Assembly: GCF_031082345.1 (NCBI RefSeq)
Contig: NZ_JAVHLH010000140.1
Coordinates: 1 to 7,493, forward strand
Length of the DNA: 7,493 nt
Reading direction: 5' to 3'
Origin: Brevundimonas sp.
GTDB lineage: Bacteria; Pseudomonadota; Alphaproteobacteria; Caulobacterales; Caulobacteraceae
Positions 1 to 5,991 of this stretch are shown here, piece after piece. Under the pieces are notes generated by a model. It worked only from the letters and a program-made list of their open reading frames with translations. It was not told where the DNA came from and ran no database searches. Within the stretch, counting starts at the first letter, position 1. Each line of letters starts with the position of its first letter. The position numbers and the translations under genes are program-made.

Positions 1-1002
1 GCCTATGAGATCGATCTGTTCGGTCGGGTCGGCTCGACCATCCGCGCGGCCCGCGCCGATGCGGACGCCGCCGCCGCCGCGCTCGACGTGGTGCGCGTCA
101 CCGTCGCCGCCGAGACCGCCCGCGCCTATGCCGACGCCTGCTCGGCCAACGCCCGGATCGCGGTGGCGGAGCGGACCCTCGCCCTGCAGGGCGAGACGGC
201 GGACCTGACCCGGCGCCTGCTCGAGGCCGGCTCGGGCAACGGACTCGACACCGCCCGCGCCCGCTCGGCGCTCGAGAGCACCCGCGCCTCGCTGCCGCCG
301 CTGCGGGCCGAGCGCGACGGGGCCCTGTTCCGGCTGGCGACCCTGACCGGCCGCACCCCCGCCGAGGCCAGCGAAGCGGCCCGGGCCTGCGCCCGTCCGC
401 CTCAGCTGTCGCGGCCCATACCGATCGGCGACGGCGCCGGCCTGCTGGCGCGGCGTCCGGACGTGCGCCGGGCCGAACGCAACCTGGCCGCCGCGGCGGC
501 GCGGGTGAACGTGGCGACGGCGGACCTGTATCCGCGCATCAGTCTGGGCGGTTCGCTCGGATCGACGGCGCTGGACGCCGGCGACCTCGGCGACGACGCC
601 AGCTTCCGTTTCAGCGTCGGCCCGCTGATCAGCTGGTCGTTCCCGAACGTCTTCGCGGCCCGCGCCCGCATCGAACAGGCCGGGGCCGGGGCCGACGCGG
701 CCCTGGCGACGTTCGATCAGACGGTGCTGGTCGCCCTGCAGGAAACCGAGACGGCCCTGGCGACCTACGCCCACGAGCTGGACCGGCGGTCAGCGTTGCA
801 GGCGGCCCGGGACGAGGCGGCCACCGCCGCCCGCCTGTCGCGCCTGCGCTTCGACGCCGGGGCCGACAGCTTCCTGACCGTGCTGGACGCGGAACGGACC
901 CTGGCCGCCGCCGACGCCCAGCTGGCCGCCTCGGACGCCCTGGTCACCACCTACCAGATCGCCCTGTTCAAGGCGCTGGCGGGCGGGTGGAGCGAGGGGT
1001 GA
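1..1002 (+). CDS. Outer-membrane efflux channel, NodT/OprM family (5' truncated)
   Basis: The reading frame is open from base 1 and ends at TGA 1000-1002, giving the last 333 residues of a protein that is usually about 460-490 long; the lipoprotein signal and first strands lie outside the window. It begins in AYEIDLFGRVGS, the conserved stretch of NodT-type RND outer-membrane factors. The middle has the family hallmark LLARRPDVRRAERNLAAAAA followed by ADLYPRISLGGSLG. The end has the second long helical repeat, with FDAGADSFLTVLDAERTLAAA. Long Ala/Arg-rich helices match the periplasmic alpha-barrel. By family knowledge it is a trimeric TolC-like duct that works with an RND pump and adaptor, whose genes would be expected upstream. 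Its base composition is visibly more GC-rich than the polysaccharide genes that follow, so it probably belongs to a separate operon. The substrate cannot be inferred. Confidence 0.93.
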   Translation, partial: AYEIDLFGRVGSTIRAARADADAAAAALDVVRVTVAAETARAYADACSANARIAVAERTLALQGETADLTRRLLEAGSGNGLDTARARSALESTRASLPPLRAERDGALFRLATLTGRTPAEASEAARACARPPQLSRPIPIGDGAGLLARRPDVRRAERNLAAAAARVNVATADLYPRISLGGSLGSTALDAGDLGDDASFRFSVGPLISWSFPNVFAARARIEQAGAGADAALATFDQTVLVALQETETALATYAHELDRRSALQAARDEAATAARLSRLRFDAGADSFLTVLDAERTLAAADAQLAASDALVTTYQIALFKALAGGWSEG

Positions 1003-1115
1003 GGCGCCGATCGTCGGCCAGCTTCGACTGCAATCGGCCAGGCAAGGCGTCGTCGGGTTGGAGCTCCGCGGCGTACAGGCGCGCTCCGTAAGGAGAGATC
1101 GGAAGCGATAGCGGA

Positions 1116-1134
1116 CGATGCACCGCGTGCATCG
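1116..1134. repeat. Perfect 8-bp inverted repeat with 3-nt centre
   Basis: CGATGCAC at 1116-1123 is mirrored exactly by GTGCATCG at 1127-1134 around CGC. It lies 113 nt after the efflux stop and about 230 nt before the methyltransferase start. It could be a regulator-binding dyad or an RNA hairpin ending the efflux transcript; no T-run follows on either strand, so a classical intrinsic terminator is not supported. Eight paired bases are above casual expectation, but function is unproven. Confidence 0.4.
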
Positions 1135-1356
1135 GCACGTTGTATCCTGTCTCTATCCGGCACGGCCGCCACGACTCCGATGAGTCCGCCGGGGCGCCGA
1201 TCGCTTTGCTCCGGTTCGCCTCGGCCGCCCTCTCACCCTGGCCCCCATCGCCAACGACGATGACAGTGCAGGCGACGGAGCATCCGATGTTGGGGAACCC
1301 GTGACCCGGAGGAGATTCGGAACTGGAGGCTGTGGACCTGTCGATTGCGCTATTGT

Positions 1357-1362
1357 AGGAGA
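1357..1362 (+). promoter_or_regulatory. Ribosome binding site of the methyltransferase gene
   Basis: AGGAGA sits 5 nt before ATG 1368, a good Shine-Dalgarno match and spacing. An in-frame TAG at 1356-1358 directly upstream means the ATG at 1368 is the earliest possible start, so the site and the stop together fix the N-terminus. Confidence 0.75.
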
Positions 1363-1367
1363 ACCCA

Positions 1368-2264
1368 ATGACCTTGCACCAGACCTCCGATAGCCCCTTC
1401 GTGGCCGCCCCGGCTCCCCAGCGCTCTCTTGGAGTGGTGCTGAAGGCTGTGTTCCTGAAGCCCGTTCTGAAGCTTCTGGAAGCCGTGCTGCCGGCCCGCA
1501 CATTCGACAAATTCTACGCCTCGACGTTCCCGATGTATAAGGAAGTCGTGAGGGTCGGCTACCTGGCTGGCAATTTCCTGACACTCAAGTTCCTGAACGC
1601 CGACGACTGGGCGCGGGTGAAGCGCGTCCACGCTGTCATGCCCTATTCATTGGTGGGCGCCGGTGGGCTGGAAGCCACGGACCGGGCTGCGCAAAGCGTG
1701 AACATCGCCGGTGTGGAAGGCGACTTCGCGGAGCTGGGCGTCGCGCGGGGCGGGTGCGCCAGTCTTTTGGGCATGTCGGCGTTCGGCCGCGGCGCGCCGC
1801 CGCGCAAGCTTTGGCTGTTCGATTCCTACGAAGGCCTGCCCGAGCCTGGCGAGCGCGACTTCGTTGCGAATGGCGATACGGGCGACCACGTCCGCCCGCT
1901 GCCCAAGGGTTCTTGTTTCGGCGCCCTGGAAGAAGTGCGTTCGGTGACCCTGGGCAAGTTCAAACTGCCTGAGGACCGCATTGAGTTCGTCAAGGGATGG
2001 TTCGAGAACACCGTGCCCGCTACGCGCGACCAGATCAAAAAACTGGCCATCCTGCGCATCGACGGCGACTGGTACGAATCCACGAAGGTGTGCCTCGAAG
2101 GTCTGTTCGAGAAAGTTCAGCCGGGCGGCGTGGTGATCATCGACGATTACGACAGCTGTATCGGCGCGAAACGGGCGGTCGACGAGTTCGTTGCGGCGAA
2201 CAACCTGAACGTCACCTTGTGTTCGGACGGCCGGGGCGGCCGCTGGTTCCGCAAGGCGGCCTGA
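1368..2264 (+). CDS. TylF/MycF-family SAM-dependent O-methyltransferase
   Basis: This 298-residue protein has the Rossmann-like methyltransferase core in its C-terminal two thirds. Residues 116-130 (VEGDFAELGVARGGC) form the SAM-binding loop, and FDSYEGLPEP at 151-160 is a strong TylF-family signature. LRIDGDWYEST at 229-239 and VIIDDYD at 256-262 supply the likely Mg2+ ligands (D232, D259, D260, by analogy with MycF). The first 110 residues are a basic, helical extension without a recognised domain. Known members methylate sugar hydroxyls of macrolides such as tylosin and mycinamicin and occur in polysaccharide clusters, so methylation of a glycan sugar is the most likely role here; the acceptor is inferred, not seen. 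It is the first gene of the plus-strand group, with its own ribosome site, and is followed 47 nt later by the reductase. Confidence 0.88.
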   Translation: MTLHQTSDSPFVAAPAPQRSLGVVLKAVFLKPVLKLLEAVLPARTFDKFYASTFPMYKEVVRVGYLAGNFLTLKFLNADDWARVKRVHAVMPYSLVGAGGLEATDRAAQSVNIAGVEGDFAELGVARGGCASLLGMSAFGRGAPPRKLWLFDSYEGLPEPGERDFVANGDTGDHVRPLPKGSCFGALEEVRSVTLGKFKLPEDRIEFVKGWFENTVPATRDQIKKLAILRIDGDWYESTKVCLEGLFEKVQPGGVVIIDDYDSCIGAKRAVDEFVAANNLNVTLCSDGRGGRWFRKAA

Positions 2265-2311
2265 TCCCCCTCCGACGCCTCTCCGGCGCGGGATAGTTAC
2301 CTTGGTGGCCG

Positions 2312-3271
2312 ATGGAATATGTTCGCTTGGGCGGCGGCTTTGAAGTATCGCGCTTCGGGTTCGGCGGATGCCCGTTGGGGGGTCACGGCTGGGGCGACAC
2401 TGACGACCAGAAGCTGAAAGCCGCCATCCATGCTGCGTTCGACGCCGGCGTGACGCTATTTGACACCGCGGATGTCTACGGGCTGGGGCGGTCCGAAGCG
2501 GTGTTGGGCGAAATCCTTCAGGCCCACCGCCAGGAGGTGGTCTTTGCGACCAAGTTCGGTGTTCGGCGCGAAGGCGACACAACCCTCTATGACAACAGCG
2601 CCGCCTGGATCCAGTCGTCCGTCGAAGGCAGCCTGAAAAGGCTCCGGACCGACCGGATCGATCTCTATCAACTGCACTACTGGGACAAGACGACGCCGCT
2701 TCTGGATGTGGTCGGCTGCCTGCAGGACCTGATCCGACAGGGAAAAATTCGAGCCTTTGGCGTCACCAATCTGGATCCGCGGACCATCTCCGCCGAGCCC
2801 ATCGACGGTCTGGTGTCCTTCTCGATGGAATACAATCTCATCCGGCAGGATCGCACGGCGGAAATCAGGGCGATCGAGGCGAAGGGGCTGACCTTCCTGT
2901 CCTGGGGCAGCCTGGCCCAGGGCGCCTTGTCCGGCAAATACTCGGCTGAAGCCGCCTTCGATCCAGGCGATCGGCGATCGCGAGACGCCTACTCGGCTTT
3001 TCACGGCGAAGGGCTGGCGCGCCGTGAACAGGCGGTGGCCCTGCTTCGTGAAATCGCGCCGAATTATCCCGGCCGGACCGTGGCCCAGTTGGCGGTTCGA
3101 TGGATCCTCGACAGCCATCCCGACAGCGTCGCCCTCGTGGGCATGAAGTCCCCGGAACAGGTGCGTGACATGAACGGCGCCTTCGACTGGTCGCTGTCCG
3201 CCGAAGATCTCTCGCGGTTGTCGCGGCTGGATCGCGCACCGCACGAACCTGCGCCGATTGGATCAGAATGA
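2312..3271 (+). CDS. Aldo/keto reductase
   Basis: This 319-residue protein has the (beta/alpha)8 barrel layout of the AKR superfamily at normal length. The catalytic tetrad is visible: D51 and Y56 in FDTADVYGLGRSE, K81 in VVFATKFG, and H122 in LYQLHYWD. The segment VALVGMKSPEQVRDMNGA (273-290) matches the C-terminal NADP(H)-binding region. It should reduce a carbonyl to an alcohol with NADPH in the cytoplasm. In this setting a keto-sugar or aldose intermediate is the likely substrate, but that is inferred from neighbours. The start at ATG 2312 has only a weak GGTGG upstream, so translation may depend partly on the methyltransferase gene 47 nt before. The 3' end overlaps the sugar transferase by 4 nt (ATGA), implying translational coupling. 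A general stress or detoxification AKR cannot be excluded, though the overlap argues for a pathway role. Confidence 0.92.
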   Translation: MEYVRLGGGFEVSRFGFGGCPLGGHGWGDTDDQKLKAAIHAAFDAGVTLFDTADVYGLGRSEAVLGEILQAHRQEVVFATKFGVRREGDTTLYDNSAAWIQSSVEGSLKRLRTDRIDLYQLHYWDKTTPLLDVVGCLQDLIRQGKIRAFGVTNLDPRTISAEPIDGLVSFSMEYNLIRQDRTAEIRAIEAKGLTFLSWGSLAQGALSGKYSAEAAFDPGDRRSRDAYSAFHGEGLARREQAVALLREIAPNYPGRTVAQLAVRWILDSHPDSVALVGMKSPEQVRDMNGAFDWSLSAEDLSRLSRLDRAPHEPAPIGSE

Positions 3272-4062
3272 CGGCCCAAGGCTCGCACTCTGGCCTGAAT
3301 GCCCGAATGTCCATGGCGGCCAAGCGGTTGCTGGACATGATCGTCGCCTCCGGGCTGCTGGTTGTCAGCACCCCTGTAATCGGGCTTGGCGCGCTTCTCG
3401 TCTGGGCGCACGATCGGCAGGATCCGCTGTATCGGCAAATACGGATCGGGAAGGATGGAGCGCCATTCCAGCTCTTCAAGCTTCGCTCCATGTCCGCCGC
3501 AGAGCCCGGCGCCACCAGCGATACGACCGGACACAACGATCCGCGCATAACGCCTGTCGGCTCGGTCCTCCGCAAGACCAAGATCGATGAGTTGCCCCAG
3601 CTCTGGAACGTGCTTCGTGGCGACATGTCCCTGGTCGGTCCGCGGCCACAGGTGCCTCGCGAGGTCGCCCAGTACACGCGTGTCGAGCATGGACTGCTCA
3701 GGGTTCGGCCGGGCGTGACCGACTATGCTTCCATCGTCTATTCCGACCTTGGCGACATCGTCGCCGGCGCCGCCGACCCTGACATCGCCTACAGCCAGCT
3801 CGTCCGACCGGGAAAGAGCAGACTGGGCCTGTTCTATGTTGAAAAGCCGTCAGTCCTGACCGACCTCGCCATCCTTTGCCTGACGGCCGCTGCGTTGATC
3901 CATGGCCCATTCGCGCGAGCCGGCGTCGCGGCCTTGCTTCAGCGCCTGGGCGCCGATCCGTCGCTGGTGGAGGTCGCGGCGCGGCGGAAGCCGCTGACCC
4001 CCGCCCCGCCCCCGGGCGCCGACGCCATCGTCACCACCCGGGCCGCGCAGCCGGCGAAGTGA
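3268..4062 (+). CDS. Initiating sugar-phosphate transferase (monotopic PGT, PglC/WcaJ-type)
   Basis: This 264-residue protein belongs to the bacterial sugar transferase family, which moves a sugar phosphate from a nucleotide sugar to polyprenyl phosphate at the inner membrane and so starts a repeat unit. One hydrophobic segment (about 22-46) follows KRLLD, as expected for the re-entrant helix of monotopic enzymes. Then come FKLRSM (70-75), DPRITPVG (91-98) and the catalytic stretch KIDELPQLWNVLRGDMSLVGPRP (105-127), with the D107/E108 dyad, and RPGVTDYASI at 147-156. The large N-terminal membrane domain of WbaP-type enzymes is absent, so this is the short form. After the core, a second hydrophobic stretch (about 197-212) and a Pro/Ala-rich tail extend the C-terminus. 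ATG 3268 overlaps the reductase stop; Met14 (3307) or Met16 (3313) would put less sequence before the membrane helix and are possible alternatives. Sugar specificity is not readable. Confidence 0.94.
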   Translation: MTAQGSHSGLNARMSMAAKRLLDMIVASGLLVVSTPVIGLGALLVWAHDRQDPLYRQIRIGKDGAPFQLFKLRSMSAAEPGATSDTTGHNDPRITPVGSVLRKTKIDELPQLWNVLRGDMSLVGPRPQVPREVAQYTRVEHGLLRVRPGVTDYASIVYSDLGDIVAGAADPDIAYSQLVRPGKSRLGLFYVEKPSVLTDLAILCLTAAALIHGPFARAGVAALLQRLGADPSLVEVAARRKPLTPAPPPGADAIVTTRAAQPAK

Positions 4063-4150
4063 GTTCTGTTATGAAGCCCTGTGGTGAGCCGGATGGGCCG
4101 TACCTGATAGTTTCGCCGCCAAGCAAACAGCCAATACAAGGCCGCTCCAG
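4063..4150 (+). other. Spacer before the transketolase genes, with a possible 27-codon leader ORF
   Basis: The 88-base spacer between the sugar transferase stop and the transketolase start contains ATG 4071, which opens a 27-codon frame ending at TGA 4152-4154. It thus overlaps the transketolase ATG 4151 as ATGA. The transketolase start lacks a clear Shine-Dalgarno sequence (GCCGCTCCAG precedes it), so re-initiation after such a mini-ORF could be how it is translated. Against real coding, the frame uses ATA twice and AGA, which are uncommon in this GC-rich context, and I recognise no peptide family. Confidence 0.2.
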
Positions 4151-5014
4151 ATGATCCTTTACCAGCACAACGACACGCGTGCCTTGGCGATCCGATTGAG
4201 AAAGCATGCGTTGCGCATGACGAGCCGGGCCAAGAGTTCGCACGTGGGCTCAGCGTTCTCGATGGCGGACATTATCGCCGTCCTCTATGGCGGCGTCCTG
4301 CAGGTGGACCCGTCGCAGCCGCAGTGGGAACAGCGTGACCGGTTCATTCTGAGCAAGGGACACGCGGGCTCCTGTCTTTACGCCGCGCTGATGGAGCGCG
4401 GCTTTTTCTCCGAAGAGGTGCTCGACACCTATTACGCGAACGGCTCCATTCTCTCGGGCCACGTCTCCCACAAGGGCGTCCCGGGCGTGGAATTCTCGAC
4501 CGGGTCGCTCGGCCACGGCCTGGGCGTCGCTACCGGCATGGCGATGGCCGGCAAGATGAAGGGCGCCGATCATCGCGTCGTTTGCGTGCTGAGCGATGGT
4601 GAGTGTGACGAGGGATCGAACTGGGAGGCGCTTCTGTTCGCGGCCCACCACAAGCTCGACAACCTCGTCGCCATCATCGACTACAACAAGATCCAGAGCC
4701 TGGCCTCTGTCGCGGAAACCCTGGCGCTGGAGCCGCTGGCGGACAAGCTGCGGGCGATGAACTGGGCGGTGAGAGAGGTCGACGGCCACGATCACGTGGC
4801 GATGAAAGCCCTGTTCGACAGCCTGCCCCTGGAGGAAGGACGCCCCAGTGTGATCATCGCCCATACGACCAAGGGCAAGGGCGTCTCCTTCATGGAAGAC
4901 ACGGTCCTCTGGCACTACCGAACCGCCCAGGGTGATGAGTTCGAGGCCGCAATGGCGGAATTGGATGCTATCGAAGCCGCCCTGACGAACGACCGGAGCA
5001 ACATCGATGCGTGA
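4151..5014 (+). CDS. Transketolase, N-terminal (ThDP/PP-domain) subunit
   Basis: This 287-residue protein corresponds to the first half of transketolase, the diphosphate-binding domain. Visible landmarks are SSHVGSAFS with H31, LSKGHAG with H71, SGHVSHKGVPGVEFSTGSLGHGL with H104, and the ThDP motif LSDGECDEGSNWEA to IIDYNKIQS. D149 and N179 are 30 residues apart, the same spacing as the metal ligands D157 and N187 of yeast transketolase. HTTKGKGVSF follows at 238-247. The first Gly of the usual GDGE is Ser here. With the next gene's product it should transfer a two-carbon ketol group between a ketose and an aldose. An in-frame stop at 4085-4087 and no intervening ATG make 4151 the start. Its position behind a sugar transferase suggests dedicated sugar biosynthesis rather than the pentose phosphate pathway, which normally uses a full-length enzyme; that is an inference. 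Confidence 0.93.
   Translation: MILYQHNDTRALAIRLRKHALRMTSRAKSSHVGSAFSMADIIAVLYGGVLQVDPSQPQWEQRDRFILSKGHAGSCLYAALMERGFFSEEVLDTYYANGSILSGHVSHKGVPGVEFSTGSLGHGLGVATGMAMAGKMKGADHRVVCVLSDGECDEGSNWEALLFAAHHKLDNLVAIIDYNKIQSLASVAETLALEPLADKLRAMNWAVREVDGHDHVAMKALFDSLPLEEGRPSVIIAHTTKGKGVSFMEDTVLWHYRTAQGDEFEAAMAELDAIEAALTNDRSNIDA
4995..4998 (+). promoter_or_regulatory. Internal ribosome binding site for the transketolase C-terminal subunit
   Basis: GGAG lies inside the end of the N-terminal subunit gene, 8 nt before ATG 5007. With the 8-nt gene overlap it supports coupled, roughly equal synthesis of the two subunits. Confidence 0.5.
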
Positions 5015-5918
5015 CGCCTTCATTCAGGCCCTGACCGAACTGGCGGCCGTTGATGACCGCATCGTGCTGGTCACGGGCGATCTGGGTTTTGGCGTCCTGC
5101 AAGACTTCGCCAGCCGCTTTCCGCAGCGCTACATCAACGCCGGGGTGGCCGAGCAGAACATGACCGCGATCGCGTGCGGCATGGCTCTGGAAGGCTTCCA
5201 GGTCTACACCTACTCCATCGGCAATTTCCCGACGCTGCGGTGCCTGGAGCAAATCCGGAACGACGTCTGCTATCACGACGCGGATGTGAAGATCGTCTCG
5301 GTCGGCGGCGGTTTCTCCTATGGCCAGCTGGGCATGTCCCATTTCGCCACCGAGGACCTGGCCATCATGCGGGCGCTGCCCAACATGACGGTCGTCGCGC
5401 CCAGCGATCCCTGGGAGGCGGCCGAACTGACGCGCCAGGTTTCGGCCCGCCGCGGCCCGACCTATCTGCGCCTGGACAAGAGCGCGGCGGGCCTCCCCCC
5501 GACCCCGGCCACTCTGGGCAGGTCGCGCCAGGTTCGCGACGGAGAGGATGTCTGCCTGATCGCCACTGGCGGCATTCTGGAGGAGGCGGTGAAAGCCGCG
5601 GACCTGCTTGCCGCCCAAGGGATTTCTGCGGCGGTTCACGCGGTCGCGACTGTCAAACCCCTTGATCCGGATCTGGTCGCGACGGCCGGGGCCGCCAAGG
5701 CAGTTGTGGTTGTGGAAGAGCACACCGTCATCGGCGGCTTGGGCGGCGCCATCGCCGAGGCGTGCATGAGCGCCGGAGCCGCGCCCAGACGTTTTCTCCG
5801 GATTGGTCTCGAAGACATCTATCCGACTGTCGTTGGCGACCAGCGCTACCTGCGCAAGGTCTATGAACTGGACGCCGAAGCGATCGCGCGCCGGACAAGG
5901 GCGCTCTTGACCGCCTGA
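5007..5918 (+). CDS. Transketolase, C-terminal (pyrimidine-domain) subunit
   Basis: This 303-residue protein supplies the pyrimidine-binding and C-terminal domains that complete transketolase. It begins MRDAFIQALTELA and has LVTGDLGFG (D25), then YINAGVAEQNM with E49, the residue expected to activate the aminopyrimidine of ThDP. YGQLGMSHFATEDLAIMRALP (H112, E116, D117) and VVAPSDPWEAAE follow. The last third, from about residue 170, has the typical C-terminal domain sequence GEDVCLIATGGILEEAVKAADLL and KAVVVVEEHTVIGGLGGAIAE. The gene starts 8 nt before the N-terminal subunit stops, in another frame, so the split is a true two-gene arrangement and not a frameshift artefact; both halves have complete ends. 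DXS and the pyruvate dehydrogenase beta subunit share this fold, but partner and motifs favour the small split transketolase group, which also includes enzymes of natural-product and sugar pathways. The donor and acceptor sugars are unknown. Confidence 0.93.
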   Translation: MRDAFIQALTELAAVDDRIVLVTGDLGFGVLQDFASRFPQRYINAGVAEQNMTAIACGMALEGFQVYTYSIGNFPTLRCLEQIRNDVCYHDADVKIVSVGGGFSYGQLGMSHFATEDLAIMRALPNMTVVAPSDPWEAAELTRQVSARRGPTYLRLDKSAAGLPPTPATLGRSRQVRDGEDVCLIATGGILEEAVKAADLLAAQGISAAVHAVATVKPLDPDLVATAGAAKAVVVVEEHTVIGGLGGAIAEACMSAGAAPRRFLRIGLEDIYPTVVGDQRYLRKVYELDAEAIARRTRALLTA

Positions 5919-5965
5919 TTCCGTCTACTCCCGTGGAGCGCCGGGCGCGCAAGACACGCCCGCCT

Positions 5966-5987
5966 CCCGGGCCCGTCAGGGTCCGGG
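5966..5987. terminator. GC-rich stem-loop between convergent genes, probable bidirectional terminator
   Basis: CCCGGGCCC (5966-5974) pairs with GGGTCCGGG (5979-5987) around a GTCA tetraloop: 9 pairs including one G-T. It sits between the transketolase stop (5918) and the minus-strand glycosyltransferase stop (5992). A second, weaker hairpin, CGGGCG/CGCCCG, precedes it (5942-5947 with 5957-5962). No T-run follows on either strand, so it departs from the textbook intrinsic terminator. Position and stability still make termination or 3'-end protection the likeliest role. Confidence 0.55.
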
Positions 5988-5991
5988 CGCC

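Larger units (their letters stand above)
1003..1367. other. Intergenic region without a convincing gene
   Basis: About 365 bases separate the efflux gene from the methyltransferase gene. The open frames crossing it on the minus strand read as Arg/Pro/Ser-rich, low-information sequence, run into the flanking genes and match no family I recognise, so I treat them as chance products of high GC. The segment holds a perfect 8-bp dyad (1116-1134) and a Shine-Dalgarno-like GGAGGAG at 1308-1314 with no suitable start behind it. It should also carry the promoter of the downstream operon, but I could not pick a convincing -35/-10 pair. Confidence 0.6.

Noticed and set aside
1014..1041. 8-bp direct repeat TCGGCCAG (1014-1021 and 1034-1041)
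   Set aside because: Only two short copies in GC-rich sequence, with no duplicated target or element between them; likely chance.
1332..1358. Eight-codon GTG-started leader before the methyltransferase
   Set aside because: The GGAGG at 1325-1329 is only 2 nt from the GTG and GGAGGAG at 1308-1314 is 17 nt away; neither spacing is good, and such short frames are common by chance.
968..1510. 180-codon minus-strand frame crossing the intergenic gap
   Set aside because: It overlaps both flanking genes, has no recognisable motif, and reads as low-information sequence; it gives no support for a gene or transposase remnant in the gap.
1647..2582. 311-codon minus-strand open frame opposite the methyltransferase
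   Set aside because: It is Arg/Pro/His-rich, has no recognisable domain, and is antisense to a gene with clear catalytic motifs; it is a high-GC shadow.
2456..3244. 262-codon minus-strand open frame opposite the aldo/keto reductase
   Set aside because: No family features; lies wholly antisense to the AKR, whose catalytic tetrad is intact.
5007..5014. Possible frameshift splitting a single transketolase gene
   Set aside because: Both halves have proper domain ends, the second has its own ATG and GGAG site, and the split matches the known two-subunit family, so this is a natural two-gene form.
4250..5023. 257-codon minus-strand open frame opposite the transketolase N subunit
   Set aside because: Its composition (many His/Val/Asp/Arg) is typical of an antisense shadow, and the sense gene is certain.
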